From contig CATNEN010000025.1 in assembly GCA_950097015.1 (NCBI GenBank), positions 3,325,001 through 3,389,000 on the forward strand: a stretch of DNA of 64,000 bases, in the 5' to 3' direction. Shown piece after piece: positions 53,919 to 63,735 of this stretch. This stretch comes from Macrostomum hystrix. Taxonomy: Eukaryota; Platyhelminthes; Macrostomidae. Made by a program: the position numbers and the translations under genes. The stretch's first letter is position 1. The number at the start of each line of letters is the position of its first letter. A model generated the notes under the pieces. That model was not told where the DNA came from, did no database searches, and worked only from the letters and a program-made list of their open reading frames with translations.

Positions 53919-54272
53919 AGGTAGATGGGTGTTACAGCCAATTTGCACAGGTAGATGAGTGGTACAGATTGATGGGTGGTACAGACACTGTACACTGGTA
54001 GATGGGTGTTACAGACACTGTACACAGGTAGATGGGTGGTACAGACACTGTACACAGGTAGATGAGTGGTACAGACACTGTACACAGGTAGATGAGTGGT
54101 ACAGACACTGTACACAGGTAGATTAGTGTTAGAGATACTGTACACTGGTAGATGGGTGTTACAGACACTGTACACTGATAGATGAGTGGTACAGACACTG
54201 TACACAGGTAGATGGGTGTTACAGACACTGTACACAGGTAGATGGGTGGTACAGAGACTGTTCACTGGTAGA
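53919..54272. repeat. 30-bp repeat, about 12 copies
   Basis: Unit GGTAGATGGGTGTTACAGAC plus ACTGTACACA. Confidence 0.96.
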
Positions 54273-55069
54273 AGGGTTTAGCGGGTATTAGCAATGTTAC
54301 CTGTTACTTGATTGGGGATAAACAGCAGCTCAAGGAAATTGTATTCCTAGAACTTAGTTTAATCACAGACAGGAAAGCTAAAACAAATTTTTCCTTGGAT
54401 TTGTCCGTCCAAGCTAATAGAATACAGCAAGCGGGGTTCAACAAGGGACTTGTCCGTCAGAAAGGATCTTGAATTTCCGGGTGGACACGAGAGTCTAATT
54501 TTGCAGTTGCTCTAGGCAACAGAAAATTGTGGGAAATCTGCACAGACGACAGAGGAAATGAGAGCGACATCCATGAGGCAGTTGTACGACCCGTGGACTC
54601 AGTTTTATTTAGCGGAACCCTATTTCTAATATGCATTTTTGCAACTTGGGACGTTCATAAATGATATAGCAAACTAAACTTTTTAACGTGGAAAAGTGAC
54701 TTTACACTTAAACTTCTAAGAGTACAATGAAGGGATATGGAGTACAGTATCGGCAGTACCGGCGTATCGGACTGCCAATCTCTGATGAGTATTTCTCACA
54801 GCCTACTTTCGTCCATCTGTGACCTTGAAGCTGCACCTCACTCCACGAATGACCTTGAGGTAATCCCACTCCAGCGTGCCTAGTATGAACCAGAATTAGT
54901 ATTGTAGCGACATCTTTTGTGACCGTTAAAATTTAATTGAAGCGAACTTGCTCCCAAGCTTGACATATATTCACAAAACTTGGAAATACATGGCAGCACA
55001 ATCACTCCACACATGACAAGCTATCTCACTTTACATTAGGTACGACCTTGACACATCACTGACTAGACC
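54273..55069. other. unique DNA with no gene seen
   Basis: Would be intron if the flanking candidate exons belong together. The right end grades into decayed 29-bp repeat words (cctcactccacg). Confidence 0.4.
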
Positions 55070-55527
55070 TTGAAACTAAACTCAATCCACGCTTGACCTT
55101 GAAACCAACCTCACTCAACGGTTGACTTTGAAACCAACCTCACTCCAGGGTGGACTTTGAAACCAACCTCACTCCAGGGTTGACTTTGAAACCAACCTCA
55201 CTCCAGGGTTGACTTTGAAACCAACCTCACTCCAGGGTGGACTTTGAAACCAACCTCACTCCAGGGTTGACCTTGAAACCAACCTCACTCAACGGTTGAC
55301 TTTGAAACCAACCTCACTCCAGGGTGGACTTTGAAACCAACCTCACTCCAGGGTTGACTTTGAAACCAACCTCACTCCAGGGTTGACTTTGAAACCAACC
55401 TCACTCCAGGGTTGACTTCGAAACCAACCTCACTCCACGCTTGACCTTGAAACTAACCTCACTGCCACGGTTGACTTTGAAACCAACCTCACTCCACGGT
55501 TGACTTTGAAACCAACCTCACTCCATG
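55070..55527. repeat. 29-bp minisatellite, about 16 copies
   Basis: Unit TTGACTTTGAAACCAACCTC plus ACTCCAGGG; variants TCAACGG and TCCACGC. Confidence 0.96.
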
Positions 55528-55694
55528 CGTGACCTAAAGCTATCCCTTCCGATCCCCCCTGCAATCTAAAAGCGGAATTGAAATTATCTCCATCCCAGTG
55601 TGACTTTGAGCTTTGGTGCAATTACACTCTAAGACAAATTTCGATAATATTACGACCCATCTGAGCAACATTTTTCAACGAGCAATTAACTCAC

Positions 55695-55965
55695 TGAGCA
55701 CTGGGACAGTAGCAGCCAAATTGTTATCATCCGATTCGCCAAGCTCAAACCGCTCGGTCAGGCTGTCCTCCAACAGATCCGCTCGGGCCACCCCCCCAGC
55801 ATCCAAGCCGTGGGCAGTACAACGGCTGGCTTGGTTGACCTTTTCCTCGGAGGCTTCGACGCGAAAATCGCTGATGTCGCTGGACACGCAGCTACGCTGA
55901 AGAAGCTGGCTGTAGCAGGATGCTTTTCTTTTTGAGGAGCCATCAGCTGAGTTGTTGACTGGCAT
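55695..55965 (-). CDS. candidate first exon, unknown small gene
   Basis: ATG to a perfect donor (gctca/gtgagt), 90 codons, phase 1. MPVNNSADGSSKRKASCYSQ, then an acidic, leucine-bearing stretch (ARADLLEDSLTERFELGESD). Codon quality is good. It starts 190 bp downstream of the chromodomain gene's stop on the same strand; it could be a separate gene or an alternative end. No family recognised. Confidence 0.45.
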
Positions 55966-56155
55966 GCTCGATCGCTCCAGCCTGTCTGCTTCAGTCGGTT
56001 TTGAAACAGGAATTCGAAATTTCGCTTTTCAAATTATCATTCTTGAACAGTTTGCAGCCCGAGGGAGATCTAAGCCCTAGTTATTATCGGAATTCTGACA
56101 AAGGAGTTGGGAGTCTGAGCACAAGGAAAACAAGTTGAGTACTTAGGCAGGAAAC

Positions 56156-56307
56156 TTAATTCCCTTCTTCGTTGTGCTTCAGTTCAGTGAAATCGGTACC
56201 CACTTCAGATGGGGGAAGAATTTCGGTGGGTTTGGCGGCCTCTCCCAATCGACTGAACAATAAATGCGACTGTGCCACTCTGGCTGTACATCCGGACCAA
56301 CTGGGAT
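56156..56307 (-). CDS. chromodomain gene exon 7 with stop
   Basis: Acceptor tctgacgtag directly at the edge of the 31-bp array; 50 codons after two bases, ending NEEGN-TAA. Contains VAQSHLLFSRLGEAAKPTEI. Confidence 0.78.
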
Positions 56308-58391
56308 CTACGTCAGAGAATGATTCAAGGTCAAAGGCCAAGGATAGCGAATGATGCAAGGTCAAAGACAGAGGTTAGCGAATGATGCAAGGTCAAAGAC
56401 AGAGGTTAGCGAATGATTCAAGGTCAAAGACAGAGGTTAGCGAATGATTCAACGTCAAAGACAGAGGTTAGCGAATGATTCAACGTCAAAGACAGAGGTT
56501 AGCGAATGATTCAAGGTCAAAGGCCAAGGATAGCGAATGATTCAAGGTCAAAGACAGAGGTTAGCGAATGATTCAAGGTCAAAGGCCAAGGATAGCGAAT
56601 GGTTCAAGGTCAAAGACAGAGGGTAGCGAATGATACAATGTCAAAGACAGAGGTTAGCGAATGATTCAAGGTCAAAGGCCAAGGATAGCGAATGATTCAA
56701 GGTCAAAGACAGAGGTTAGCGAATGATTCAAGGTCAAAGGCCAAGGATAGCGAATGGTTCAAGGTCAAAGACAGAGGGTAGCGAATGATACAATGTCAAA
56801 GACAGAGGTTAGCGAATGATTAAAGGTCAAAGGCCAAGGATAGCGAATGATTCAAGGTCAAAGACAGAGGTTAGCGAATGATTCAAGGTCAAAGGCCAAG
56901 GATAGCGAATGATTCAAGGTCAAAGGCGAAGGATAGCGAATGATTCAAGGTCAAAGACAGAGGTTAGCGAAAGATTCAAGGTCAAAGCTCAATGTCAGAG
57001 AATCAATAGGGGCCAACCCAAGATCTGGTATGACTTTTAGCGCGATAACTCACCATTAATCTTGCACACAATGCCCGCGATGGAGGCTTCAAACTCGCTG
57101 AGCGTCTGCCGGATGTCGCGCAGCAGGCAGCGCTCGCGCGCCTCGAGCTCCCGGCCGAACAGGTCGCGCAAGGTAGAAGACACGGCCTGGCTGAGTATTC
57201 TCTTCACCTCGCGAGGGTCTGTATTAGAATCGGCGATGTTAAATTTCTCCGAACATTCTACTTCAAGTAGAAATGTAAAAATATCGAATCAGTCAGAAAA
57301 GCACACAGGGGCAGACGCTCAGCTCACCAATGACAAGCATCGGTCGGCTGTTGCTGGAGCTGCGGACGCGTGATGCCGGTTGCTCGCGGTCAGCTCCTTG
57401 GAGTTGCGGCTCCGACCTTTTTAACTCGCTGTCGGTATTCGCCTCGGATTGATTTGACGGAAAGCTAAATGACGAGGCTAGGGAGGCAAATTGAAGGTAA
57501 AAAGATGTTGTTGATAAAATATATTGTGTAGGCGGATGCAGACAATGTATCGCACTCACTTTTCTCGTTGGATGCTAAATTTGCCAATTGGATTTCTACC
57601 GTTGTAGCTCTTGCGGAATCGGTCGGTTTTTGCTGCTTCTGGTTCTGTTTTTGTTGATTCGGCTGCTGAATTTTCTGGTGCTGCTGTATGTGCTTATGTT
57701 GGTGCTGCTGGTGGTGCTGCTGCTGTTGTTGTTGCTGCTGCTGCCGCTGATGCTGTTGCTGCGGCTGCCACGAAAACGCTTCGAAGCGAGCACTCGGTAC
57801 TAAAATGGGAGTCGATCGACTGCTAGTCGGACTCGCAGCCCGGGCCAGAAGTTCGCCGATGCCCTCAAGAAGACTGCTAGCCACTTCTAGCTCCTGGCCG
57901 TGGGCCATGGGCTTTTGCTGCCGCTGCTGCTGCTGCTGCTGCTGCTGCTGAGGCTGGTGATAGTTCTGCTGGTGACGCTGGTTGTCACGCTGCTGATACA
58001 GCTGACGCTGCTGGCGCTGACGCGATGAAGGCTGACGCTGGGCATCGATGGAGCGGCTGTACTCCTGGTAAAGGAGGCCGATGTCAACACTATCGGCTGG
58101 CTGAGCCAGGGTGGCTTTGTGCAGATTTTCCTTGACTAAGCAATAATCTTAAAATTTAGATTAATCTGCCAGCGAGCTCCAGCTAATCCAAAACTAATTT
58201 AAAACTATTTTAAAGCGAAGCTGCTCTGAAATTGGCTGCATTTAGAGAGTGCCTACGGCTTCAAGTAAATGCTTAAGGCCATAGACTATGAGAGCGCTTC
58301 GGCATTGAATCTGCTTCAAAATTATCCATCCTAAATTAGGTGCAGTGAGTGGCCTGATGGAAACTCGATTGAAAGAAGCCTTGCATTTAAT

Positions 58392-58428
<37 letters not shown>

Positions 58429-61400
58429 TAGGAGGTGTCGGTTAGAGTCGCACATGTTGCACCGATTGATTTTCGTCAAGGTTCGCGGGAAGCGTGCAGA
58501 AAGACCTGTTCCGCTGCTCGTTCCCAAAGAAATCGGAGAAATAGTGGATGAACTAGTTCGCACACGTCATTATCCTTCGAGTGACTATGTTTTCTGTAGT
58601 GGTACAAACGCAGGCTACATCTCACCGTTTGTTGCGAGAACAAGTGTTGTATCATCATGCAAAGATCTGAAGTACCCTAATCGACTTGCGTCCACAAACC
58701 TGCGAAAGTACATCGCTACAGTTTCACAGATTCTGTCACTTCAAGTAAACGAGCTAGGATGGCTGTCGCATCACCTTGGGCACAGCCGAAAGGTGCACCA
58801 AACGTTTTATCGCTTGCACGAGGATACAATTGAGCTCGCGAAAGTCGGAAAACTGTTGCTGGCTATTGAAGCCGGCCGATTTGAGCAGTTGAAAGGGAAA
58901 AGTATAGCTGACATCAACATCGACGAAATTAACATATTACATTAACATATATTGTTAATGTAAATTCTGCTCTTCAATGTTAATGTTAATGTTAATTTAC
59001 GAGCCGTACATTAACATTAACATAGAAGTGCAGAAGTCTGAGGAAATCGAGAACGAACCAAGCACTTGTGAAGAGGTTCAAAAAGGCTCGGAGCCACATG
59101 CTGTGGCATCAAAGCGTCGCAGTGCGAACAGTCCAGCGCGCATTAAATCGAAGAGGGTCCGTCCTGAAAGAGAATTTCTTCCTGAGCACGCGAATCAGAA
59201 AGACAAATACTCATACAGTCAAATGAACTGTCGGTCCGAAGAAGACGACTCTTATGAATTAATCGTGTCAGTGCATGAAGAAATGGCCGTAGATATTCGC
59301 GGTGCACCACTTTCAATGAAGCAAGTAGAGAAGAAAAAGATTCGAGCAGAAACACCACAAAACAGACAGGCAGTTGTCCTGGTCAAGGTGGACCATGTAT
59401 GAGAAAGCGTTTCTTTTAACAGATAGGCAGTTGTCCTGGTCAAGGTAGACCATATATGTGAAAGCGTTTCTTTTAACAGACAGGCAGTTGTCCTGGTCAA
59501 GGTAGACCATATATGTGAAAGCGTTTCTTTTAACAAACAGGCAGTTGTCCTGGTCAAGGTAGACCATATATGTGAAAGCGTTTCTTTTAACAAACAGACA
59601 GTTGTCCTGGTCAAGGTAGACCATATATGTGAAAGCGTTTCTTTTAACTAACAGACAGTTGTCCTGGTTTATGTTGACCACCCTATGAAAGCGTTCTTTA
59701 TTGGGTTCCACCCCGACCAAACTTCTTTTCGTTCAGCTCCAGAATGCGCCATTAATGTGTCATTTACTGAGCAACTTTTAACGGGTTTGTTTCTTTGTTT
59801 AAAATTTTTGTGGACAGTGGTCCTTGTCCAGGTAGACTGTCTAGTGAAAGCGCTTTTCTTTTTTATCCGCCCCGACCGCACTTAATTTCTTTCAGCTACC
59901 AAATCGTCATTAGTGTGTCATTTAATCAACATTTTAAGTGGTTTGTTTAATTGTTACAAGATTTTTGTGGACAGTTGTCCAGGTCTATGTAGACCATCAA
60001 TTGAAAGCGCTTATTGGGCTCCACCCCGACTGCACTTCATTTCGTTCAGCTCTCAAATGCGTCATTAATGAATGTCATTTATTCATCATTTTTAACTGGT
60101 TTGTTCCACTGTTTAGAATTTTTGTGGACAGTTGTCCTGGTCCAGGTAGACCGTCTAGTGAAAGCATTTGATTTAACAGACAGACAGTTGTCCTGGTCCA
60201 GGTAGACCGTCTAGTGAAAGCATTTGATTTAACAGACAGACAGTTGTCCTGGTCCAGATAGACCGTCTAGTGAAAGCATTTGATTTAACAGACAGACAGT
60301 TGTCCTGGTCCAGGTAGACCGTCTAGTGAAAGCATTTGATTTAACAGACAGACAGTTGTCCTGGTCCAGGTAGACCGTCTAGTGAAAGCATTTGATTTAA
60401 CAGACAGACAGTTGTCCTGGTCCAGGTAGACCGTCTAGTGAAAGCATTTGATTTAACAGACAGACAGTTGTCCTGGTCCAGGTAGACCGTCTAGTGAAAG
60501 CATTTGATTTAACAGACAGACAGTTGTCCTGGTCCAGGTAGACCGTCTAGTGAAAGCATTTGATTTAACAGACAGACAGTTGTCCTGGTCCAGGTAGACC
60601 GTCTAGTGAAAGCGCTTTTTACCACTCCGACCGCACTTCACTTATTTCAACTCCTATATGCGTCGTTGGTGTCATTTAATCAACATTTTTTTCTTTTTTG
60701 TTTAATTGTTAAAAAATTGAGTGGAAAGTTATCCTGACACGTGCCATTTATTAAGAAAATGTTATTTATTAGGCAATTTCATTCATCAATCTACTTTGAT
60801 TTTTTGGGCACATATCTGTGAAGTTAATTGTGCTTTTGCAAGTTTATCATATCATTACTACAAATATAACTTGTTGCTGTTTAAAATTTTGCCTGACCGT
60901 TAATTTGCACTTCTAACAAATTTATTTATGCAAAAAATGTTTTGCAATTGTTTTTTTGCTTTTTAGTAAGGATGAACGATTAGTGGCTCCGAAGCAAAGT
61001 GGAATTGAATGCATTATTAACGCTTTATTACATATTGCATTTGGGGCTTCTGTCACGTGACTGATTGTTGTCTTTTCTAGTGCTAAACAGTACTGGGTCG
61101 ATAATTACCACAATAGTCTGCTTAATAAATGATGATCCACCTAAACGGTGTCGTTTTTGAGGTCCACCTTAACAGGTCCGGCCTGGTCCAGCTATCCCAG
61201 TTTAAAGTGACATGCAGTTTCCACGAGATGGCTATTCTGTGGGCTTAACAAAAAAATAATTCACGCCAACTTTTCGTGTAGACACAATAGACACCGGTTT
61301 TACTAGGAAACTATGTGGTCCACCTAATGCATTAACTAAACTCTGGTCCCGCTAAAAACAAAGACACTGGTCTGTCTGTCTGTCTGTCTGTGAGGCTCTA

Positions 61401-62394
61401 AAACAGACTGGTACAGTGGTGTAAGCACAGTCTGTAGGTTAGCTGGACCAGCTCGACTAGAATGAGAAAGGCCAAATCTAAGCACTTTTGCAACAAGCTC
61501 ACCACAGTAGATTCAATCTCGTCTGATAGCTGAGCTGCGATGAGGCCACGACGGCTGTCCACCGGACTGACCAGCGTCTCAGGTGCCTCAGCTGACTTCT
61601 TAGCGGCGTCCAAACGTGAGGTCCAGAGTCGACTGAATGGCTCTTGGCCTTTGAATTCTTGAGTTGCTTCCGTCACTCGTCCGCCACGAAGCCGACTTGC
61701 CGTCTCCAGACTAGGCCAGTCAAAGTCGACATTTGTACGAGAATTCAGGATTGACAGTTCACAACTGATATCTGATATCCTACTGAGACTTTAAAAAGAC
61801 TGGCACAGTGGCGTCAGCACAGTCTGTAGGTTAGCTGGACCTCCTGCACTTTAATTCCACCTCCTATCTGTGAGACTCTAAAACAGACTGGCACAGTGGC
61901 GTCAGCACAGTCTGTAGGTTAGCTGGACCACCTTCAAGTTTTATGTGCACCGATTTGCTTACGTGGTAGACTTTGGTATTCGGTCCAGGAAAACATTTTT
62001 CTGAAATTTCGATTAAGGAGGTTTTTGTTGAGGCTCTTTGTTAAAGTTTATTCTACGTATATTCATGCCGAATAACAAATTTGTATTGGTACTTACTGCA
62101 GTTGGAATGCAGTTTTTCGACAACGTCGTCTGGAATATTTTTCTTTAGCTCCCAAGTATTGTTAGATCTAAAAGTCGAGTATTGTTTTATTACGTAGTAA
62201 ATTGTATGGCCCGTTTTTGCTGGAGAATGAAAACGCGAGGAAATTAAATTTTTTTCAATTGAAACAAATTTTTCATTTGGTGCTTACATTGATTATCCAG
62301 TCCACTTGATGTAGTATTTGTTACTGTTGCACTTCTCTATTTTCTCGACAAAGAACTGGGACTCTGTCTTGGCAGGATTTCTCTTGCGAGACAT
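56156..62394 (-). CDS. chromodomain, glutamine-rich protein (in-frame TAA at codon 34)
   Basis: Seven exons with good GT/AG sites join in matching phase to 494 codons. N-terminal chromodomain (FFVEKIEKCNSNKYYIKWTG ... NNTWELKKNIPDD), a domain that reads methyl-lysine on histones through an aromatic cage; then a charged region, a long Gln/His-rich stretch encoded by CAG/CAA, and a C-terminal helical segment (REVKRILSQAVSSTLRDLFG). Probably nuclear, in chromatin. Codon 34 is TAA at the place of the third cage aromatic (Phe/Tyr in HP1-type domains); all the rest is open. So it is either a nonsense allele or pseudogene, a sequence error, or unusual decoding. Intron 3 contains the tyrosine-recombinase element; intron 6 a 31-bp minisatellite. 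The wider protein family is not recognised. Confidence 0.75.
56310..56995. repeat. 31-bp minisatellite, about 22 copies
   Basis: Unit GATTCAAGGTCAAAGACAGA plus GGTTAGCGAAT, alternating with AGGCCAAGGATAG variants. Fills intron 6 of the chromodomain gene. Confidence 0.96.
57054..57218 (-). CDS. chromodomain gene exon 6
   Basis: Acceptor gattctaatacag, donor AATG/gtgagt; phase 1 to 1. DPREVKRILSQAVSSTLRDL and onward to IRQTLSEFEASIAGIVCKIN; strongly amphipathic helix pattern, GC-rich codons. Confidence 0.82.
57328..57477 (-). CDS. chromodomain gene exon 5
   Basis: Acceptor tgcctccctag, donor CATTG/gtgagc; phase 1 to 1. Polar, Ser-rich: SSFSFPSNQSEANTDSELKR and onward to SNSRPMLVIG. Confidence 0.78.
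57560..58130 (-). CDS. chromodomain gene exon 4, Gln-rich
   Basis: 571 bp, phase 0 to 1; acceptor ttgcttagtcaag, donor GAAAA/gtgagt. ENLHKATLAQPADSVDIGLL, then two Gln/His-rich blocks separated by ELEVASSLLEGIGELLARAA. The opposite frames give Ser-, Leu- or Ala-rich shadows. Confidence 0.78.
58454..58948 (+). CDS. tyrosine recombinase-like catalytic region (Crypton/DIRS-type), N-terminally truncated
   Basis: 164 codons incl. stop. The C-terminal half of a tyrosine recombinase: NLRKYIATVSQ fits the conserved Arg region, WLSHHLGHSRKVHQTFYR fits the LGH...Y motif with the catalytic Tyr. The continuation EDTIELAKVGKLLLAIEAG is shared, from memory, with a family of animal recombinase-like proteins. 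Such enzymes cut and rejoin DNA through a tyrosine. The N-terminal half with the first catalytic Arg and Lys is not visible upstream (the frame meets the CAGA tract), so it is probably inactive unless spliced. Confidence 0.7.
58977..59402 (+). CDS. second open frame of the recombinase element
   Basis: 141 codons in another frame, following AT-rich palindromic TTAATG repeats at 58925-59025. Acidic start (EVQKSEEIENEPSTCEEVQK), then a basic SKRRSANSPARIKSKRVRPE that looks like a nuclear signal. Perhaps the C-terminal extension of the recombinase, broken or spliced; the last codons run into the tandem core. Confidence 0.4.
   Translation: MLMLMLIYEPYININIEVQKSEEIENEPSTCEEVQKGSEPHAVASKRRSANSPARIKSKRVRPEREFLPEHANQKDKYSYSQMNCRSEEDDSYELIVSVHEEMAVDIRGAPLSMKQVEKKKIRAETPQNRQAVVLVKVDHV
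59370..59685. repeat. 57-bp tandem units, about 5 copies
   Basis: Unit with GGCAGTTGTCCTGGTCAAGG, TAGACCATATATGTGAAAGC and TTTCTTTTAA; part of the element's tandem core. Confidence 0.94.
59686..60158. repeat. 158-bp tandem units, 3 copies
   Basis: Each holds GAAAGCG, CCACCCCGAC, CATTTCGTTCAGCTC, an AT-rich block and TTTTTGTGGACAGTTGTCC. The 56-57 bp units look like deletion derivatives lacking the middle 100 bp. A fourth copy follows at about 60607-60730. Confidence 0.85.
60159..60606. repeat. 56-bp tandem units, 8 copies
   Basis: Near-identical copies of AACAGACAGACAGTTGTCCT, GGTCCAGGTAGACCGTCTAG and TGAAAGCATTTGATTT. Confidence 0.97.
61396..61931. repeat. three direct repeats around chromodomain exon 3
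   Basis: Copies at 61396-61450, 61787-61842 and 61868-61931 share AGCACAGTCTGTAGGTTAGC and end TGGACC. The first adjoins the (TCTG)n end of the element; the others lie on the far side of exon 3. Confidence 0.88.
61503..61771 (-). CDS. chromodomain gene exon 3
   Basis: Acceptor gtaggatatcag, donor GTG/gtgagc; phase 1 to 0, 269 bp. Contains TNVDFDWPSLETASRLRGG and SRRGLIAAQLSDEIESTV. It is bracketed by direct repeats of about 50 bp (61396-61450 and 61787-61842). Confidence 0.75.
62097..62167 (-). CDS. chromodomain exon 2
   Basis: 71 bp between acceptor actcgacttttag and donor tgca/gtaagt; phase 2 to 1. Encodes SNNTWELKKNIPDDVVEKLH, the second half of the chromodomain with its NTWE core. Confidence 0.82.
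62288..62394 (-). CDS. chromodomain exon 1, with TAA
   Basis: ATG at 62394; 33 codons (MSRKRNPAKTESQFFVEKIE...), then TAA at 62295-62293, TCA and two bases before a consensus donor (aat/gtaagc). If the TAA is read as Tyr the result is KWTG-Y-SISNNTWE, the same length as KWKGFSEEHNTWE of HP1. No other GT in the exon gives a better join. Confidence 0.75.
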
Positions 62395-63429
62395 TCCTGT
62401 CTCCTCGGGGACTTGACTATTGACGAATGTTTCAGTCTAACCGAGATGCGAAATTAAGTGGTCTATGTAAGCCTGTTTTGCTTAGACCAAGGGGTTTTAC
62501 TTTGATAACGCTGCCTCTCTCTGACTCATTTAGTAGACGGACTGTCTGTCCCTTAGACTGCTTCTATTGGCTGGCATTCCCAGTGGGGGTGGTCCGAGTT
62601 TTACCAACCTCTTTCCGAAATCAGTCCTTAACCAGTGCAGTTCTAGTCTGTGTGAATTTGTTATGCGCTTTCAGTGTCGTTTACATGGACCTCAACAGAC
62701 GATTTTTGTGCGTGCAACCGGGACCCAGAGTAAACTAAAATAACAAATATCGATCCCGTCTTCCCTTTGGGCTTGGTGTGTTGCTCACCCCACCAAGGTT
62801 TCCTGAGAGCAAAATCTTCCTTCCTCTCAGAGCCGAAACTCTCAATCTTCTTTTCTTATTGTGGTTCAGTGTCATTTCAGTGTCAACAAATGGACATTCG
62901 AATGGCCCATGAGTTTGAACTTCCGTTTAAGTTCGATTTCCGTTTAATTTATTATGTATTATTATGATCAAGCTACGATAAATAGCTTAATTGTAGTAAT
63001 AGTACTAATCTAGGCTGTAGTGTTAGTACCTCAGACTCAGAGAAGAATCGTATTACAAGCCCTAGATATTTCGGCTTAACCGTCCTGACAATTAAATTTC
63101 CATAAATCAAATATAAATAAAAAATAAATCAAAGTGAACTAAAAGAAGCTTATTATCTAGATAAATATAATTGTGTAAAGGAAAGTCGATAGGCCTGTAG
63201 GATACAATATCCGTTCAACCTACTATAAGTAGCTTATGCGACAAAGGAACCGTCTTGGGAATAGTTTTCGGCACAAAACCGTGGGAAGGCTTTAAACAAA
63301 TATTTGCACTGTGTCTGCCTAATTTAAGATCGCGGAAATTCAATATATTCGTTTTTTGGCGTAAAATATGTCGCAAAAAATAAATTAGCAACAGACTGAA
63401 ACAGACTGGAAAAGACAAGATTCGGAAAT
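62395..63429. other. unique DNA upstream of the chromodomain gene
   Basis: Should include the chromodomain promoter. Open frames of 60-100 codons (e.g. 62427-62738 +) have no family signal. Confidence 0.35.
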
Positions 63430-63735
63430 TTTCGTTTACAATTTTTGTTTAGCTGGACCTCTTAGACCCAGTTTAGGTGGACATCGAAAAAGTCCATGTA
63501 AACTGAATGCATTTTTTTCTGAAGAAGAATGCCGATGATTGATGCAATTTGCAGCACGCCTTCGTGACATGCCCTGCTCTGTTTTGTGGTCCTTATAAAC
63601 CACTCAACGTTGTCTGGAGCAAAAATATTCGGTGGTCCATCTAAGGGATCTACCTTAGCTGGAGAGGTCCAGCTAATGCGGCAACTGAACCGACGAAAGG
63701 TCCAAGCAAACACACAGACAGGCAGGCAGGCAGAA
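63430..63735. mobile_element. fragment related to the end of the recombinase element
   Basis: GGTCCAGCTAATGCGGCAAC and onward to (CAGG)n at 63714-63732 aligns with GGTCCACCTAATGCATTAAC before (TCTG)n at 61312-61392. It also carries TTAGCTGGACC and TTAGGTGGAC words. An 83-codon minus-strand frame lies across it. Beyond 63735 I see only AT-rich unique sequence. Confidence 0.45.

Larger units (their letters stand above)
58390..61395 (+). mobile_element. tyrosine-recombinase element in chromodomain intron 3
   Basis: About 3 kb framed by (CAGA)n at 58391-58429 and (TCTG)n at 61372-61392, i.e. inverted tetranucleotide tracts. Inside: a recombinase C-terminal region, a second open frame, and a tandem core with long (about 158 bp) and short (56-57 bp) units ending in GGTCCAGGTAGACCGTCTAG. 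The arrangement of tandem core plus tetranucleotide tract recalls DINE-1/pearl-type non-autonomous elements; linking it to a recombinase is inference. Boundaries are provisional, and no target duplication was identified. Confidence 0.5.

Noticed and set aside
57588-57826. Leu-rich and Ala-rich plus-strand frames (membrane-like)
   Set aside because: Antisense shadows of the CAG/CAA glutamine tract of chromodomain exon 4.
59685-60205. Short hydrophobic frames in the recombinase element core
   Set aside because: They follow the 158-bp repeat units and restart in each copy; no conserved protein.
62288-62394. Genome-wide reassignment of UAA to tyrosine
   Set aside because: Only one such codon is seen; the GPCR and the chromodomain gene itself appear to end in TAA, and no other conserved Tyr position here uses TAA.
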